Positions 1 through 8,095 of a stretch of 64,000 nt of DNA are shown one piece after another. Source of the stretch: CBDUEF01 sp018063485 (GTDB lineage Bacteria > Pseudomonadota > Alphaproteobacteria > Rhodobacterales > Rhodobacteraceae); the NCBI GenBank assembly GCA_037045435.1, contig JBAOID010000020.1, positions 44,578 through 108,577 of the forward strand, written 5' to 3'. Each line of letters starts with the position of its first letter. The first letter of the stretch is position 1. Both the position numbers and the translations under genes were made by a program. Under the pieces are notes generated by a model. It had not been told where the DNA came from, did no database searches, and saw only the letters and a program-made list of their open reading frames with translations.

Positions 1-195
1 ACCTTTTGCCCATCGCTTTCCAGCACCAGATCATCCGCCTGCCGGATCATCCAGCCGGATATCATACTGAAACCCCGAACAGCCGCCGCCTTCAACCGCC
101 ACCCGCAGGGCCTTGGACTCACCGGTCATCTCGGCAATTTCCGCCAGTCGGGCAAATGCCCGAGGGGTAACGCGGGGGGGAAGGGTCAATTCCAT
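1..195 (-). CDS. erpA: Iron-sulfur cluster insertion protein, ErpA/IscA (HesB) family, partial and frameshifted
   Basis: This is the N-terminal part of an A-type Fe-S carrier that passes clusters to apoproteins; the 3' end lies outside the window. The protein starts MELTLPPRVT and contains VEGGGCSGFQY, which holds the first of the three conserved cysteines of the family. The ATG at 195 is preferred to an upstream one because the family begins at MxLTLPPRVT. In the present sequence the frame hits TGA at 31-33. Removing one G at about 37-39 restores the expected continuation (ADDLVLESDGQKV), so a one-base insertion is likely. The gene is divergent from dgt, an arrangement I know from Rhodobacteraceae. 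Confidence 0.85.
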
Positions 196-275
196 GACTT
201 GCTCTGTCCTTTGTTCTGATACTACGCAATATAGGGGGCAACCTGTGCCACAACAAGAACGCTGAACGGACACTC

Positions 276-1439
276 ATGCTTGCCCCTTTCGCCTGCCACC
301 CCGAACATTCGCACGGCCGCCTGCATGATGAGCGCATGTCGTCCTTTCGCTCGCCATTTCAGCGCGACCGTGACCGCATCATCCATTCTTCGGCTTTCCG
401 TCGCCTGAAACACAAGACCCAGGTGTTTGTCGAACACGAGGGCGATCTTTACCGCACCCGCCTGACCCATTCGATCGAGGTGGCGCAGGTGGCGCGCACC
501 ATCGCAGGCGTTCTTGGTCTGAACACCGATCTGGCCGAGGCAATCGCGCTGGCCCATGATCTGGGCCACACCCCCTTTGGCCATACCGGCGAGGATGCGC
601 TTTCGGCCCTTATGGCCCCCTATGGCGGCTTTGATCACAACGCCCAGGCCCTGCGCATCGTCACCAGTCTGGAGCGCCACTACGCCGATTTCGACGGGTT
701 GAACCTGACCTGGGAAACCCTCGAAGGCATCGCCAAGCACAACGGTCCCGTCACTGGCCCGAATGCAGACGCCAAACACGCAGGCCCTTTGCCCTATGCG
801 CTGGCCGAGGTGAATGCGCAGTGGGATCTGGAACTCGACACCCATGCTTCCGCCGAGGCGCAGGTGGCCGCCATTGCCGATGATGTCGCCTATTCCCACC
901 ATGATCTGCACGACGGTCTGCGCTCGGGCCTGTTCGATGAAGCCGACCTGATGGAACTGCCCGTCACCGGCCCTGCCTTTGCCGAGGTCGATGCGCTATA
1001 CCCCGGCCTTGAGAAAACGCGCCGCCGGCATGAGGCTTTGCGCAGGGTTTTCGGCCGCATGGTGGAAGATGTCATCGCCGTTGCGCAGGGGCGGCTTGAG
1101 GCGGCTCAACCGAAATCGGTTGATGATATCCGCCGTATGGGCACCACCATCATCCGCTTTTCCAAACCGCTTTACCAAGACCTCAAGGCGATCCGCTCGT
1201 TCTTGTTCACCCGGATGTATCGTGCGCCCTCGGTGATGGCGGAACGCGCCCGCGTCACCATTGTTTTGAACGACCTGTTCCCGCTCTTTCTTGCCAAGCC
1301 CTCGCTTTTGCCCGAAGAATGGCAGCATGAAATCCAAAGCCTGCCCGATGATACCAGCCTTGCGCGCATGGTGGCCGATTATGTCTCCGGCATGACCGAC
1401 CGCTTTGCCTTGGCCGAACACGAACGGCTTTTCCCCTGA
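276..1439 (+). CDS. dgt: Deoxyguanosinetriphosphate triphosphohydrolase-like protein (HD domain)
   Basis: This 387-residue protein belongs to the dGTPase family, which hydrolyses dNTPs to nucleosides and triphosphate in the cytoplasm. Motifs that support it are FQRDRDRIIHSSAFRRLKHK near the N terminus, TRLTHSIEVAQV, and the metal-binding AHDLGHTPFGH of the HD domain around residues 90-100. The length fits the short bacterial form without extra regulatory domains. The ATG at 276 gives MLAPFA, the usual start of alphaproteobacterial homologues. Dgt1-type enzymes differ in nucleotide preference, so the substrate is not settled by sequence. Confidence 0.92.
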   Translation: MLAPFACHPEHSHGRLHDERMSSFRSPFQRDRDRIIHSSAFRRLKHKTQVFVEHEGDLYRTRLTHSIEVAQVARTIAGVLGLNTDLAEAIALAHDLGHTPFGHTGEDALSALMAPYGGFDHNAQALRIVTSLERHYADFDGLNLTWETLEGIAKHNGPVTGPNADAKHAGPLPYALAEVNAQWDLELDTHASAEAQVAAIADDVAYSHHDLHDGLRSGLFDEADLMELPVTGPAFAEVDALYPGLEKTRRRHEALRRVFGRMVEDVIAVAQGRLEAAQPKSVDDIRRMGTTIIRFSKPLYQDLKAIRSFLFTRMYRAPSVMAERARVTIVLNDLFPLFLAKPSLLPEEWQHEIQSLPDDTSLARMVADYVSGMTDRFALAEHERLFP

Positions 1440-1950
1440 TCCAAAAGACCGATCTTGCCCGAAATGACATCGGACTGAACCCGTCCTTGCCTTCGCCGTT
1501 GTCGGTGCACAATGGCTGGCGTTTCGTTGGTGCATGCCTGCCATCGTGTTCATGGTTTTGGCGGGGATATTGCTGGCCCGGTTCAGGGCGGGTTCATCTT
1601 GCTTGCCTAAGATCTTGATATTGCTTCCATCGCTGCCCTGGATATGCGCGCGGTGCTGTTGTTGGCCATGGTCATTCTGATCGCACGGCACTTGCCAGTG
1701 CTGATCACGCTGGCGGGCAGTGCAATCGCGTGGCCCGCGTTTCTGCGGCATGCTTGGTGAAATTGCTGCGAAAGGGGGACCAGATCAAATCGCTGCCCGG
1801 CACGCGTCTGATATCGCTGGTGCTGTCCGGCGCCAGTCTGGCAAACGGTATGAGCAAGGCCGAGCAAACGCCAATCGCTAAAGAAGCGTAAACACTGTAC
1901 CGCAAGCCGTTGAAACTATTGGCATCGAAACGCACGGCACATGCGCGCGC
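1440..1950. other. Intergenic stretch with possible remains of a small membrane-protein gene
   Basis: No intact gene is visible between dgt and dsbB. On the plus strand two short hydrophobic stretches occur in different frames: one around 1525-1600 (MPAIVFMVLAGILLARF) and one around 1611-1760 (containing MRAVLLLAMVILIARHLPV), which ends in TGA at 1758-1760. They could be two membrane segments of one small transporter-like protein broken by an indel, but the family is not recognisable and the region may simply be decayed. Confidence 0.2.
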
Positions 1951-2418
1951 CTATTTGTTGGCGCGAAACGCGGCCCACCAGATCAGGGCGAGAGCCAGTG
2001 AGGCGATCACATTCCACCCCGCCATCGAAACCCCCATCAGTGACCATGCAATCGCATCACAGCGAACCGGGGCCGCCACGATCACATCAGGATTGAGCAG
2101 GTCCGCCGTGCTGATCCCGGCAATGGAATTGCCGGTGCAAGAAGCCAATCCCTCCCACCATTTCTGCTCGACCCCCACATGAAACACCCCGATCCCCGCC
2201 GTCGTCAGCGCCGCTCCCATCCCCAGCAAAGCCCAGAGCCGCCCGCCAAAGATCAACGCCAAAGCCCCGATCAGCACCGCCGCCCCATGCGGCCAGCGTT
2301 GATAGAGGCACAGCACGCAAGGCGCCAGGCCTCCGAAAAACTGGAATGCGAAGGCCCCCAAAAGCAGGGCCAGCGACCCCGCTGCAGTCAGCAAGATCAA
2401 TCCGTTCCGCGTCATCAT
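1951..2418 (-). CDS. dsbB: Disulfide bond formation protein B
   Basis: This is a 155-residue inner-membrane protein of the DsbB family, which reoxidises periplasmic DsbA and passes electrons to quinone. There are four hydrophobic segments. The CVLC motif lies at residues 34-37, followed by the family motif LYQRWPH, and the second periplasmic cysteine pair is at C94 and C120. The start codon lies 3 bases after the stop of the upstream gene for a YqaA-type protein, so the two are probably co-transcribed. Confidence 0.92.
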   Translation of the reverse strand: MMTRNGLILLTAAGSLALLLGAFAFQFFGGLAPCVLCLYQRWPHGAAVLIGALALIFGGRLWALLGMGAALTTAGIGVFHVGVEQKWWEGLASCTGNSIAGISTADLLNPDVIVAAPVRCDAIAWSLMGVSMAGWNVIASLALALIWWAAFRANK

Positions 2419-2421
2419 TCC

Positions 2422-3006
2422 TCACAGATATATAAGACCAACCCAGATCAGGGCCGCCACCACGATTAATCCCAGCGCGATCACTGCCAGCCGCCGCTCG
2501 ACAAATGCCGCCATCCGTTGGCCATAGCGCTGCAACAGATAGGCCAGCAGATAAAACCGCCCGCCCCGCGCCAGGATCGCCGACACGATGAACCATTTCA
2601 GATCGAAAGACATCACTCCTGACAAGATCGTGACCACCTTCATCGGCGGCAGATGCGACAGCCCCGAAGTGACCAGCATCAGCAAGATCGCCGCGTCGCC
2701 GGTGCGGGTTTTCAGCGTCTCGAAAGCGTCGAGTTTGCCATAGAACTCCAACAGCGGCCGCGCCAGCAGATCAAAGGCGTAATGCCCGATCATCCAGCCC
2801 AGAATGCCGCCCAGCACCGAGGTGACGGTGGCAATCAGCGCATAGCGGAACGCCCGCTCGGGGCGCGACAGGCACATCGGAATGAACAATACATCCGCCG
2901 GGATCGGAAACACCGAACTTTCGACAAAGGAAACCACACCCATGGCCACGGTCGCGTAGCGCGACCCCGCCCAATGCAAGGTCCATGCGTAAAGTTTGCG
3001 AAACAT
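2422..3006 (-). CDS. YqaA/DedA-type (VTT domain) inner-membrane protein
   Basis: This 194-residue membrane protein resembles the YqaA family of small SNARE-associated (VTT) proteins. It begins MFRKLYAWTLHWAGSRYAT and has the hydrophobic stretch with FVESSVFPIPADVLFIPM that is typical of the family, followed by GGILGWMIGHYAFD. Several transmembrane segments are evident, with a C-terminal hydrophobic anchor. Larger DedA relatives have been linked to lipid flipping and envelope integrity; the role of this short form is unknown. It lies directly upstream of dsbB. Confidence 0.85.
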   Translation of the reverse strand: MFRKLYAWTLHWAGSRYATVAMGVVSFVESSVFPIPADVLFIPMCLSRPERAFRYALIATVTSVLGGILGWMIGHYAFDLLARPLLEFYGKLDAFETLKTRTGDAAILLMLVTSGLSHLPPMKVVTILSGVMSFDLKWFIVSAILARGGRFYLLAYLLQRYGQRMAAFVERRLAVIALGLIVVAALIWVGLIYL

Positions 3007-3144
3007 GCAGCGGGCTCCGTTTGGTTGTCGCCCCTAATGGCCACGCATCGCATGCGGGGTCAAGCCGCTCAGCCGTCGCAGCGCGATTGCACTTCATCAA
3101 CGGGACGGTATGTTGGGCAAAAGCGGTGCAAGGGGACGATTGGC

Positions 3145-3999
3145 ATGGAATGGCGCGGTCGAAGAGGCAGCAACAACATCGAGGACCGCCGCGCGCGAGG
3201 GGGCCGAAATGCGGCTGGAGTTGGTGGAATTGGCGGGGTGGGTTTGATTGCCGTCTTGGTGATCGGTTATTTCCTGGGCATTGATGTCACGCCGCTGCTG
3301 AACGATGCTGGTACGGTTCAAAGCTCGGGCGGGGGCGAAATCACCCAGCAAGATCGGGACGAAGGCGAGTTTGTTTCGGTGGTTCTGGCCGATACCGAAG
3401 AGATCTGGGCGCGTGTGGTGCCAGATCAAACCGGGCAGGATTACACACCGGCCAGACTCGTTTTATACAAGGGTGTCACCAATTCCCCTTGCGGAAACGC
3501 ATCCGGAGCGACCGGGCCGTTCTATTGCCCCGGCGACAAGCAGGTTTATCTTGATACCGAGTTTTTCACCACGCTTGAGCAGCAATTGGGGGCGAATGGT
3601 GACTTCGCCCGCTCCTATGTTGTTGCACATGAGGTGGCGCATCATGTGCAGGATGAACTGGGTATTTTGGGGAAAGCAAACGCCCTGCGTGGCCGGGTGT
3701 CTGAAGCCGAAAGCAATGCGATCTCGGTGAGGATCGAGTTGCAAGCCGATTGTCTTTCTGGAATTTGGGCGCGCGAGGCACAGGCGCAATTCGGCTCGAT
3801 CAAAAAGGGCGATTTCGAGGAAGCGGTCAACGCCGCGCGCCAGATCGGGGATGACACCCTTCAGCGCAATGCGGGCCAGCGCCCGATGCCACATACCTTT
3901 ACCCATGGCACCTCGGAGCAAAGATCGCGCTGGTTCATCACCGGGCTGAAATCGGGCAAATTGTCGGCCTGTGATACCTTTGGTGCAAAGTCGCTCTAA
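3145..3999 (+). CDS. Neutral zinc metallopeptidase, YpfJ/KPN_02809 family
   Basis: This 284-residue protein has the family N terminus MEWRGRRGSNNIEDRR, one transmembrane segment (about residues 30-50, GGVGLIAVLVIGYFLGID) and a large domain that carries the zinc motif HEVAHH in VVAHEVAHHVQDELG. It also has the family tract YCPGDKQVYLD and a later glutamate-containing LQADCLSGIWA segment. The ATG at 3145 was chosen because it gives this conserved start; the open frame upstream is not conserved. It is probably membrane-anchored with the peptidase domain outside the membrane. Its substrate is unknown. Confidence 0.9.
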   Translation: MEWRGRRGSNNIEDRRARGGRNAAGVGGIGGVGLIAVLVIGYFLGIDVTPLLNDAGTVQSSGGGEITQQDRDEGEFVSVVLADTEEIWARVVPDQTGQDYTPARLVLYKGVTNSPCGNASGATGPFYCPGDKQVYLDTEFFTTLEQQLGANGDFARSYVVAHEVAHHVQDELGILGKANALRGRVSEAESNAISVRIELQADCLSGIWAREAQAQFGSIKKGDFEEAVNAARQIGDDTLQRNAGQRPMPHTFTHGTSEQRSRWFITGLKSGKLSACDTFGAKSL

Positions 4000-4139
4000 G
4001 AGCCGTTGACGCCGTCAATTCTGACGGCTAAACCGCCGCAATGTCCATGGAGTTGCTCTTGGTTCATGGTGGGTTGAGCCAGCCCACAAGTCGATTACAG
4101 GCTTCGTGCCCTTCCACTACCATGGTGGGCATGTTCGTT

Positions 4140-4224
4140 GCGGGTGTGGCGGAATGGTAGACGCGACAGACTCTAAAATCTGTTTCCGCAAGGAGTGTCG
4201 GTTCGAGTCCGACCACCCGTACCA
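4140..4224 (+). tRNA. tRNA-Leu with an eight-base anticodon loop
   Basis: The cloverleaf is clear: acceptor GCGGGTG pairs with CACCCGT, the CCA end is encoded, the D stem is GCG/CGC, the T arm is GTCGG-TTCGAGT-CCGAC, and the long variable arm forms TTCC-GCAA-GGAG, which marks a class II tRNA. The G-rich first half and GACGCG context fit tRNA-Leu. The anticodon stem ACAGA/TCTGT encloses CTCTAAAA, eight bases instead of seven. Without the extra base the loop would be CTTAAAA (anticodon TAA) or CTCAAAA (CAA). The D loop is also one base shorter than I expect. Either a sequence insertion or an altered tRNA explains this. Confidence 0.88.
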
Positions 4225-5159
4225 AATCCTTTGAAAGCTGGTCGATCTGCTGCGAGTAGCAGATCCCGCGCGCTCTCAAGATCGCAGAGTCTAACGCATT
4301 CAACCACCGGCTTGGACAAGAGCTTGCCATGTCGCGACGTGCCAACTGCCTTTGAGGCGCGGCAACTTGTCCATGCAGAACGGTTGGAGACAATTTCTCG
4401 ATGCCTTTGGCCTCCAACATGTCTGGGTGATTTGGCAATTAACAAGGTTAACAGTGGTTTGATCCGAACAAGTCCTGTCAAAACCCGTGGATTGGCCATG
4501 AATTGGCAACAAGGTGCAGAAGAATGCGGCAATAAAGCGGCGAGACTAAGATTATTGGTTAACAATATTCGTCAGCCGCAAATTGTTTACCGAACATGAA
4601 CACTCAACTGATCTGCCCAGCCATTTTACCGTAGAAAACCCGGTTTTTAGGGCTACTTCCCTATGCTTGAGGCATGGAGAGGAAGAAATTGCACGGCTTT
4701 TGGGAAACAGTAAGTGATCCCAACCTTCTGGAAAACAGGGATATCAGGCAGAATATGTGCAGACATATTCATCTGAAGGCCACATTTCGGGCTTTTTTTA
4801 CTTTTCGTAAGGCTTAACGACGGGTATCTATAAGGTGTCTTTCTGGGTGAGACAGTTTGGCCGTGGGGGCGGTCGTTCTGTGGTGTGGCGTCGCAAGACG
4901 CGAAGCTGGATAAAGAGTCTGCCAATAGATCGGATCGAAAGGTCTGATACATTTTCCCGAAGTCGGGGCGGATCAGAGGGTCTTTTGACCCCCGGGCTCT
5001 TTGTTGCCTAAACACCTCATAACGTTCGGCCTGTGTGGCGTTGGGTACCGGTTTTGACGGGATCTCGCCAAGTCAGGGCTGTCCGATGAACGGTCAGCGC
5101 GGAATTTGGATCGGATTGGGACCGGCATTTCCGGCCCTCTACCTTTTGGAGTAACGAAG
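4225..5159. other. Long intergenic region without a recognisable gene
   Basis: About 0.9 kb between tRNA-Leu and the RTX gene holds no convincing coding sequence. It is more AT-rich than its surroundings, and several TTAA-containing stretches occur near 4438-4456 and 4557-4570. The last part must contain the promoter and leader of the RTX gene, whose ribosome binding site GGAG lies about ten bases before the ATG at 5160. I see no clear hairpin terminator or RNA gene. Confidence 0.4.
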
Positions 5160-7895
5160 ATGCCGATTTTTGCACTTTATAATTTCAACGACGCCGGGTC
5201 CACTGCTGCCGATAGTGCGCTTGGCAATGGTGCCCAGAACGGCGTTTACCTAAATGGCGCAACCGCCTCTGGTGGGCAGGCGGTTCTGGACGGTCAGAAT
5301 GATCTGATAAAGATTTACCACGATCCAACCTTCCAGATGGATCAAGGCACGATGAATATTGATTTCACCTTGTCTCATCAGCCTCTTACCCATGTTCAGA
5401 CCGTAGTATCGCGTGACAGCGTTGGCGAGACCGACGGCGGATACCATGTGGATATTCTGGCCAATGGTTCGGTTGTGGTCAGCCACGAAACTCCGACGGG
5501 CACGGTGAGTTTTGGCACCGATCCGGGGTTTGCGTCGCCGGGTGACAACATCAACCTGAGCTATTCCTGGGATCAGGGTGGAACCGGTGGCCAACTGACG
5601 ATCAACAACGCCACCAGTGGGCATGGTTTCGATCGCCCGGTGCCTGATACGCTGACCATGGATATGGGGTCCATCAATCAACCCTGGATTGTTGGCGCGG
5701 GGCAGTCGCTCTCGACGCCGGATGTTCTGAACAACATCAATCAGCATTTTGCCGGCACGGTCGAGACCTTCTCGCTCTCGGATACCGTGGATAACTGCGA
5801 TCACGGCAATGATGATCCGGTTGCCAACCCCGACACCGCCAGCACGACTGTCGGTGTGCCTGTGATTATTAACGTTCTTGCGAACGATACCGATCCAAAC
5901 GGTGACACGATCACCATTTCAGGAACCCCGACTTCTGCCCATGGCGTTGTTGGAGTCAATCCAGATGGAACTCTCACCTTTACCCCCGATGCCGGGTTTG
6001 CCGGTGATACGACGATTACCTATCAGATCAGTGACGGCAACGGTGGCACCGATGAGGGCACCGTAGCTGTTTCGGTTACCCATGCCAATTGCGGACCTGA
6101 CGGTATTGTCAGCGGCACTTCGGGCAGCGATCTGATCGACCTTGCCTATACCGGCGACCCGGACGGAGATCGGGTTGACGCAAGTGATGCGATCTTGCCG
6201 GGGGATGCCCCGAACGACGACCGGATTGTTGCAGGGGCTGGCAACGACACAGTCCTCGCCGGGCTTGGGGATGATCTTGTCTACGGTGGTGCCGGCAACG
6301 ACAGCCTAGAGGGTGGCGTTGGCAATGACACCATGTTCGGTGGCAGCGGCGACGACACACTTGTTGGTGGCCCTGGAAACGACGTGCTGTTCGGCGGCAA
6401 TGGCAGAGATTTTGTCGAAGGCGGAAACGGAGATGACGTTATCGACACCAGCGGCGGCGGCTTTGCTCCGCTGCCAGATCAAGGCTATCCTGGGCTTTAT
6501 CCTTCGGACAGTGATCCAGACAATGACCGCGATACGGTTTACGGCGGCGACGGCAACGACACCATCACCACCGGCGATGATGCGGATCTGATCTATGGGG
6601 ATCGCGGCAATGACTATATTGACGCCGGTTTTGACAATGACACCGTCTATGGCGGCCTTGGAAACGATACAATCATCGGTGCGGAAGGTGCGGATGTCAT
6701 CCATGCAGGTCAAGGCGATGATCTGGTCTATGGTGGCTATGGTCCGGGTGTGCCGGATGCGGTGAATATTCCTGATGATGCCGGTGATCTGTTGCCCGGC
6801 AACGGCAATGACTTCATCGACGGCGGGATGGGCAATGACACCATCTTCGGGATGGATGACGATGACACCATCTACGGCGGTCAGGGCAATGACGTCATTG
6901 ACGGTGGCATTGATGATGACCTGATCCATGGCGACGAAGGCGACGACATCCTGATGGGTGGCCAAGGCAATGACTCGCTTGATGGCGGTCAAGGCAATGA
7001 CTCGCTTGATGGTGGCGACGGCGATGACGTGATGACCGGCGGTGCCGGCAATGACACCTTCTTCGGTGGTGCCGGGGCCGATATCATGGGCGGCGGCGGT
7101 GACAGGGATCTGTTCATCGGTGGTGGCGTGGGCGATGTGGTCGACGGCAATGAAAATGGCGATGATTACGATACACTTGATCTGAGCGGTGCCGGACCGT
7201 TGCGCGTCAACTACGATCCGAACAATGCTGAAAACGGCACGGTGGATTTCCTTGATGCGGATCGCAATATCATCGGTTCGATGGTCTTTACCAATATTGA
7301 AAACGTCATTCCCTGCTTCACGCCGGGCACGATGATTGCCACGCCCAAAGGCGAGGTGCCTGTTGAGACCCTGAAAGCCGGTGACAAGATCATCACCCGC
7401 GACAACGGGATTCAGGAAATCCGCTGGATGGGACAGAAAGAGCTGGGCTGGCATGATCTGATTGCCAATCCGCATCTGAAACCGGTTCTGGTGCGTCAGG
7501 GCAGCCTCGGGAATGGTTTGCCCGAGCGTGACATGATGGTTTCGCCAAACCACCGCCTGTTGGTGGCCAATGACCGCACGGCGCTTTACTTCGACGAGCA
7601 TGAAGTGCTGGTTGCGGCCAAGCATCTGACGGCGGGGCAGGGGATCCATTCGGTCGACTCCGTTGGGACCACCTATATCCATTTCATGTTTGATCGGCAC
7701 GAAGTTGTGCTGTCGAACGGGGCCTGGACCGAGAGTTTCCAGCCCGGCGATTTCACGCTGAAAGGGATGGGCAATGCTCAGCGTTCAGAGATATTTGATC
7801 TGTTCCCCGAGTTGAAAACCGATGCGGGCCTTGAAGATTACAGTGCCGCCCGTCGGACACTGAAGCGCCACGAAGCTCTGTTGCTGGTGAAATAA
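5160..7895 (+). CDS. Secreted RTX calcium-binding protein with LamG-like, cadherin-like and Hint domains
   Basis: This 911-residue protein has four parts. Residues 1-190 form a LamG/concanavalin-like beta-sandwich. About 220-305 is a cadherin-like repeat (ANPDTASTTVGVPVIINVLANDTDPNGD). About 330-700 is a block of RTX nonapeptides such as GGAGNDSLEGGVGNDT that bind calcium. The C-terminal 190 residues, beginning CFTPGTMIATPKGEVPVE, are a Hint (hedgehog/intein) domain. No N-terminal signal peptide is seen, which fits type I secretion. The Hint domain may act in self-processing, although splicing residues cannot be proved by eye. It is a lone gene with its own terminator; no ABC exporter is nearby. 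Function is likely in adhesion or matrix, by inference only. Confidence 0.88.
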   Translation: MPIFALYNFNDAGSTAADSALGNGAQNGVYLNGATASGGQAVLDGQNDLIKIYHDPTFQMDQGTMNIDFTLSHQPLTHVQTVVSRDSVGETDGGYHVDILANGSVVVSHETPTGTVSFGTDPGFASPGDNINLSYSWDQGGTGGQLTINNATSGHGFDRPVPDTLTMDMGSINQPWIVGAGQSLSTPDVLNNINQHFAGTVETFSLSDTVDNCDHGNDDPVANPDTASTTVGVPVIINVLANDTDPNGDTITISGTPTSAHGVVGVNPDGTLTFTPDAGFAGDTTITYQISDGNGGTDEGTVAVSVTHANCGPDGIVSGTSGSDLIDLAYTGDPDGDRVDASDAILPGDAPNDDRIVAGAGNDTVLAGLGDDLVYGGAGNDSLEGGVGNDTMFGGSGDDTLVGGPGNDVLFGGNGRDFVEGGNGDDVIDTSGGGFAPLPDQGYPGLYPSDSDPDNDRDTVYGGDGNDTITTGDDADLIYGDRGNDYIDAGFDNDTVYGGLGNDTIIGAEGADVIHAGQGDDLVYGGYGPGVPDAVNIPDDAGDLLPGNGNDFIDGGMGNDTIFGMDDDDTIYGGQGNDVIDGGIDDDLIHGDEGDDILMGGQGNDSLDGGQGNDSLDGGDGDDVMTGGAGNDTFFGGAGADIMGGGGDRDLFIGGGVGDVVDGNENGDDYDTLDLSGAGPLRVNYDPNNAENGTVDFLDADRNIIGSMVFTNIENVIPCFTPGTMIATPKGEVPVETLKAGDKIITRDNGIQEIRWMGQKELGWHDLIANPHLKPVLVRQGSLGNGLPERDMMVSPNHRLLVANDRTALYFDEHEVLVAAKHLTAGQGIHSVDSVGTTYIHFMFDRHEVVLSNGAWTESFQPGDFTLKGMGNAQRSEIFDLFPELKTDAGLEDYSAARRTLKRHEALLLVK
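6963..7012 (+). repeat. Recent 27-bp tandem duplication inside the RTX block
   Basis: The segment from 6963 to 6985 recurs with a period of 27 bases at 6990-7012, which encodes the same nine residues twice (GGQGNDSLD). Most RTX units nearby are similar only as protein, so near-identity at DNA level marks a recent slippage or recombination event that added one calcium-binding turn. Confidence 0.8.
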
Positions 7896-7947
7896 CGGTT
7901 TATGCAGCGCGTATGGGGTTCGCCTGCACAGGCACCTTGTCGCACAG

Positions 7948-7978
7948 AAAAGGGGGCTCCGTTCGGGGCCCCTTTTTT
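7948..7978 (+). terminator. Rho-independent terminator of the RTX gene
   Basis: GGGGCTCC pairs with GGGGCCCC around a GTTC loop, with an A run before and a TTTTTT run after. It lies about 50 bases after the RTX stop codon. Confidence 0.88.
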
Positions 7979-8046
7979 GGTGTTTTGGCCTGAGGTGCTT
8001 TCAAATGGCAGCAGCAATTTCTCAGGACGGTTTATCCATGCAATGA

Positions 8047-8078
8047 CAAGGCCACCGCCTTTGCAAGCGGTGGCCTTG
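8047..8078 (-). terminator. Hairpin terminator for the dehydrogenase gene
   Basis: CAAGGCCACCGC pairs perfectly with GCGGTGGCCTTG around an eight-base loop. It lies 18 bases beyond the stop of the minus-strand dehydrogenase gene. No long T run follows, so its strength is uncertain. Confidence 0.6.
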
Positions 8079-8095
8079 TTTGAAAAGAGTGAACT

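Noticed and set aside
4064..4438. A coding frame opposite the tRNA-Leu (with a VGLEPTLLAETDF segment)
   Set aside because: This is the well-known false protein produced by translating the antisense strand of a tRNA gene.
6795..6812. A match to the hairpin-element flank (TTGCCCGGCA) inside the RTX gene
   Set aside because: It encodes LLPGNGND within the normal repeat pattern and is not followed by a stem-loop or the CGAGAGGGG flank.
6225..7075. Regular repeats resembling a CRISPR array
   Set aside because: The periodicity is 27 bases, continuous with no unique spacers, and encodes RTX nonapeptides.
6306..7700. A 464-residue open frame on the minus strand opposite the RTX gene
   Set aside because: Its isoleucine- and valine-rich repeats are the reverse complement of GGxGxD coding repeats; no start region or family supports it.
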